Assembly: GCA_030844565.1 (NCBI GenBank)
Contig: JAUUNK010000002.1
Location: 45,505-109,504 of the forward strand
Direction of reading: 5' to 3'
DNA length: 64,000 bases
DNA from: Bacteroides ovatus
GTDB taxonomy: Bacteria; Bacteroidota; Bacteroidia; Bacteroidales; Bacteroidaceae
The notes below the pieces were generated by a model. That model was not told the origin of the DNA. It did no database searches and worked only from the letters and a program-made list of their open reading frames with translations. The translations under genes and the position numbers were made by a program. How positions within the stretch are numbered: position 1 is the first letter of the stretch; each line of letters starts with the position of its first letter. Of the stretch, positions 61,130 to 64,000 are shown one piece after another.

Positions 61130-63685
61130 ATGAAAAATGTACTGACAAAAGTTTGGTGTATATCCCTTATGATGGCTTTCTGCCTGCCGCAGGAAAGCAA
61201 CGCGGCTTTCATCTGGCCCTTTAAGAAAAAGAAGAAGAAAACGGAGAAGGTGGAGGAAAAACTCACTCCTTACGAGAAACTCTTCAAAGGAAAAAATGTG
61301 CAGACTGCCCGCGGCTGGATGACCGTCCATAAGGTGAATGATAAAGTATATGTGGAGTTCCCCTTGTCGATGCTCGGGTGCGACATGCTCTTCACCTCTG
61401 CCATAGAGACCACCAGCGACGGGGGAGAAGGCGCTCCGGGACAGTTGGGAGGCACGGCAGTACGCTTCCGTTTCGAAAGAATCGACTCGGCGGTAGTAGT
61501 GCGTATGCCACTGCTCAGCAAGCCGCTCAACACGAGTGCGGACACTCAAATTTCCCGCGCGCTCAACCTGGCACACAACCCGGGCATCTTTCAGAGTTTC
61601 AAAATTCTGGCTTATTCTCCCGACAGCGCGGCTGTGGTGGTGGACATGAAGAAACTCTTCCTCGAAGGTTCCGCCTTTACCAAGCCTTTCCCCTCCACTT
61701 CTGCCAACGGATACTATGGTTTCGTGTCGCGAGACCATACGTTGAAGACCGAAAAATCGTCCATACTGGACGTAGACGCCACTCCCGCTTCTTTGTTGGT
61801 AAGAGAGGAACTTTGCTATTCGGTGGACCATACGCTGATGGGTGCTTATAATATGTATAAGGATGTCCCGCTGACTGCCGTAGTGCGCAAGATGCTGTGC
61901 CCGCTTCCCGAAGTGCCGATGAAACCGCGCGTTTCCGATTCCCGCTTGGGGATGAACTCCCAGTTGAAGAGCGACTTTGCAGGCACGGGGCTCAATGTGA
62001 AGACTGTCCGCTATGCCAAGCGCTGGCGCATCGAGCCAGAAGACGAAGCAGCCTACCGCCGTGGGGAGCTCGTGAGGCCGAAGAAACAACTCGTGTTCTA
62101 CATCGACTCCCTTATGCCCCGCAAGTGGCATCCCTATATCAAGGCAGGCGCCCTTTCGTGGAACAAAGCTTTCGAGAAGATTGGCTTTAAGGACGTGATT
62201 CGTGTAGAGGAATTTCCCCGGGCAGACAGCCTGTTCGATGCCTATTCCATCGACCGTATGACTATCCGTTACTCGGCATCGTGGATGAACTCGGCACAGA
62301 ATACCATGCATGTGGATGCCCGTACGGGTGAAATCCTGAACACTTCTATTCTTATCAACGCCAATATGATTAGTGTAGACTATGGCAGCCGCGTCGGAGC
62401 AACGGCAACCGCCGACCCCCGTGTGCGCCAGGCAGTTCTCCCAGTAGAGTTGCAAGGTGAGATGATACAAGCCGAAATAGCGAAAGCAATGGGCGCTTGT
62501 CTGGGATTGACGCAGAACGAGGGCGGAGCGTATGCCTACCCGGTGGACTCTCTCCGTTCGGCAAGCTTCACCTGTCGGCATGGTTTGTCCTCTTCCATCA
62601 TGACGGGGCTGTTAGTCAATGCTGTGGCTAGTGCCGATGATGTCCGTCGTGGCGTACGCCTGGTGAATACCGAACCGGGCCCCTACGATTATCTGGTAAT
62701 CAAATATCTCTATCAGCCTGTTTATGCTCCCTCCGACCGGGCGGAAGCCGATACGCTGGACAGTTGGATTCGCGTTCACAGTGGAGACCCGCGTTATGCC
62801 TACGTGAAGCGCCAGCCAAGCTTTGGTTCCGATCCGCGTAATGCGTCTGCTATAGGTAATGACCATTTAAAGGCTCTCGAATACGTATTGCCGAATGTCC
62901 GCGAAGCCTACAAGCATTATTTCGAGTGGTTTGCCGACAACGACCGCGACCTGTACCTTCGCCGCCGCGTGCGTTCCGCCCTCTACGAAACATTGTCGGA
63001 ACGCATTTCCAGTGCTGTGTCTTATATCGGAGGCATCTATCTGCACGATATTCGCGAGAAAGATGCAGTCCCGAGCTATGTGATGGTGGACCCTGCCCGC
63101 CAACGCCAGGCATTGGCAACGGTACTCGGACTGGCACGGGACCTCGCGTGGCTGGACGACAGCAGGCGAAACCAACAATTCGAGATTGCCGACCCGGTGG
63201 CGGAGCGCTGCCGATTGGACATCTTCAACGCCATCTTCGGTCGTCTCTCTTATGTGGAAGTCTGCACCGAACGTTTTCCGGAAGAAGCTTACACAGCGCG
63301 CGAGTATCTGGACGATGTGTACAACGCCGTGTGGGAACCTTCTCTGAAAGGCAATGCCCTCACCGACTTTGAGAAAGCGCTGCAAACTGCTTTTCTGGAA
63401 AGTATCATCACCACTTCGAGCGTCACCGCTCCGGTAGGTGCTTTCACTTCGCGCAAGACCTCGTTTGCCGCTACCGGCATTTGCAGCAAAGTAGAAGAAA
63501 TAAGTGGGTTCGGGACTATTCCGGACATTCGCGCCAACCCGACCAAGGTTTCCGCCTATTACTTCGACCTGCTGATGCGCACCAAAGATATGTTGACCGG
63601 TATACTCGCCTCCGCTCCGGAAGCAGACCGTTCACACTATGACTTATTGCTCTATCGTATCCATAAAGCAATGGATATAGACTAG
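61130..63685 (+). CDS. Inactive paralogue of the metalloprotease (pseudo-metzincin)
   Basis: 851 residues, colinear with its upstream neighbour from the N-terminal YEKLFKGKNVQTARGWMTVHK onward. At the zinc site the aligned segment is AKAMGACLGLTQ (451-462): His to Lys452, Glu to Ala453, His to Ala456 and the third His to Gln462, so every ligand and the catalytic base are gone while the Gly and Leu framework is kept. It still has a signal peptide and an intact long frame, so it is not a pseudogene but probably a binding or regulatory subunit. A true Shine-Dalgarno AAGGAGG precedes the ATG. Confidence 0.9.
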   Translation: MKNVLTKVWCISLMMAFCLPQESNAAFIWPFKKKKKKTEKVEEKLTPYEKLFKGKNVQTARGWMTVHKVNDKVYVEFPLSMLGCDMLFTSAIETTSDGGEGAPGQLGGTAVRFRFERIDSAVVVRMPLLSKPLNTSADTQISRALNLAHNPGIFQSFKILAYSPDSAAVVVDMKKLFLEGSAFTKPFPSTSANGYYGFVSRDHTLKTEKSSILDVDATPASLLVREELCYSVDHTLMGAYNMYKDVPLTAVVRKMLCPLPEVPMKPRVSDSRLGMNSQLKSDFAGTGLNVKTVRYAKRWRIEPEDEAAYRRGELVRPKKQLVFYIDSLMPRKWHPYIKAGALSWNKAFEKIGFKDVIRVEEFPRADSLFDAYSIDRMTIRYSASWMNSAQNTMHVDARTGEILNTSILINANMISVDYGSRVGATATADPRVRQAVLPVELQGEMIQAEIAKAMGACLGLTQNEGGAYAYPVDSLRSASFTCRHGLSSSIMTGLLVNAVASADDVRRGVRLVNTEPGPYDYLVIKYLYQPVYAPSDRAEADTLDSWIRVHSGDPRYAYVKRQPSFGSDPRNASAIGNDHLKALEYVLPNVREAYKHYFEWFADNDRDLYLRRRVRSALYETLSERISSAVSYIGGIYLHDIREKDAVPSYVMVDPARQRQALATVLGLARDLAWLDDSRRNQQFEIADPVAERCRLDIFNAIFGRLSYVEVCTERFPEEAYTAREYLDDVYNAVWEPSLKGNALTDFEKALQTAFLESIITTSSVTAPVGAFTSRKTSFAATGICSKVEEISGFGTIPDIRANPTKVSAYYFDLLMRTKDMLTGILASAPEADRSHYDLLLYRIHKAMDID

Positions 63686-63727
63686 AAACAATTGGGAAAC
63701 CTAAACCATTTTCGTAAACTCTCTCTG

Positions 63728-63763
63728 CCGGTCGTTGCTATTGTTTAGTAGCGGCCGGTTTTT
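63728..63763 (+). terminator. Terminator of the ECF/SusCD/protease operon
   Basis: GC-rich stem with CCGG ends (63728-63731 with 63755-63758) plus inner TGCTA/TAGTAGCG-type pairing and T5 after it; 42 bp past the last stop. Confidence 0.75.
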
Positions 63764-63882
63764 ATGTGGCTTCTCGAGCCTTCTTACACTGAATATTCAG
63801 TAAGGTAGGATAGCGTTCAGAGTGTTTATATCCAATTCTCAGAAGTGCTATAGCCTGCACACACTTTGTTAAGGATGAAAAT

Positions 63883-63925
63883 AAAAACACCCGGATGTTT
63901 TATGTCAAAACATCCGGGTGTTTTT
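63883..63925. terminator. Perfect 19-bp hairpin, bidirectional terminator
   Basis: Left arm 63883-63901 and right arm 63907-63925 (core CACCCGGATG / CATCCGGGTG) with A5 and T5 at the ends and a 5-nt loop. It probably ends a minus-strand gene lying beyond the window or insulates the operon. Confidence 0.85.
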
Positions 63926-63991
63926 ATAGAGAACATGGGGATGTTGTAAGCATTCGGTCTGGTGCGTGTTTCTTTTCCTTCTTTTCCTTCC

Positions 63992-63999
63992 TATCTTTG
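63992..63999 (+). promoter_or_regulatory. Possible -7 element at window edge
   Basis: TATCTTTG fits the -7 consensus, 8 bases from the end of the window; -33 is only TTTC. Would drive a gene to the right. Confidence 0.3.
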
Positions 64000-64000
64000 T

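Noticed and set aside
63788..63801. Perfect palindrome ACTGAATATTCAGT as operator
   Set aside because: A single 14-bp palindrome between two terminators, with no promoter close by; recorded but not supported as a site.

Overview
This window looks like a chromosomal segment of a gut Bacteroides, probably close to the B. thetaiotaomicron group. The grounds are two SusC/SusD loci, surface lipoproteins with acidic residues after the lipobox cysteine, a family-specific -7 promoter motif (TAnnTTTG, often with TTG 19-21 bases upstream), mostly no Shine-Dalgarno sequences, and families such as DUF4491, DUF3836 and DUF4843. I see no phage, insertion sequence, CRISPR array or rRNA operon. Species assignment is inference.

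Layout. (1) 1-10.4 kb: a fucose-directed polysaccharide utilization locus. A GH29 alpha-L-fucosidase (cut by the left edge) diverges from a SusC-SusD-F5/8C lipoprotein operon. Convergent to this operon lies an 875-residue membrane protein with a periplasmic LamG/kelch-like sensor, one membrane helix and a cytoplasmic SARP/OmpR-like winged helix. The divergent promoter region holds two arrays of TTA-type heptamers spaced 11/12 bp, the arrangement SARP proteins bind. This is my best candidate for an undescribed system. (2) 10.4-14.9 kb: a short promoter-to-terminator unit with a 53-codon ORF, a palindrome array, tRNA-Met(CAT), a DUF4491 protein, an Lrp regulator, two FKBP isomerases and a sirtuin. 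(3) 14.9-29.9 kb: a six-unit 22-bp repeat array, then a minus-strand run of housekeeping genes: queG, a polysaccharide deacetylase and a DUF2723 membrane protein, followed by a nine-gene run from cysE to an ABC metal-transporter ATPase that includes purD, an S9 peptidase and an MnmD-like methylase. (4) 30-33.7 kb: a TPR histidine kinase and LytTR regulator, a putative ~120-nt small RNA and a DUF3836 protein. (5) 33.9-45.4 kb: polA, a divergent prenyl diphosphate synthase, a DUF1266 gene with a long structured leader, then deoC, mazG-like, dtd, uvrC, apt and mnmG on the minus strand. A near-perfect ParB site (parS) sits between apt and mnmG, suggesting an origin-proximal position. (6) 45.6-49 kb: a putative ~200-nt small RNA, a second 22-bp repeat pair, a lipoprotein, ybeY and an SpmA-SpmB fusion. 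(7) 49.3-63.7 kb: an ECF sigma / FecR / STN-type SusC / SusD / DUF4843 / PKD-like lipoprotein operon ending in two large metzincin-like metalloproteases, the second of which has lost every zinc ligand.

The two nutrient loci use different control logic. The first has a candidate one-component transmembrane SARP. The second has the classic transenvelope relay SusC(STN)-FecR-ECF sigma. The second locus carries no glycosidase but two protease-family proteins, so peptide rather than glycan import is the more likely function (inference).
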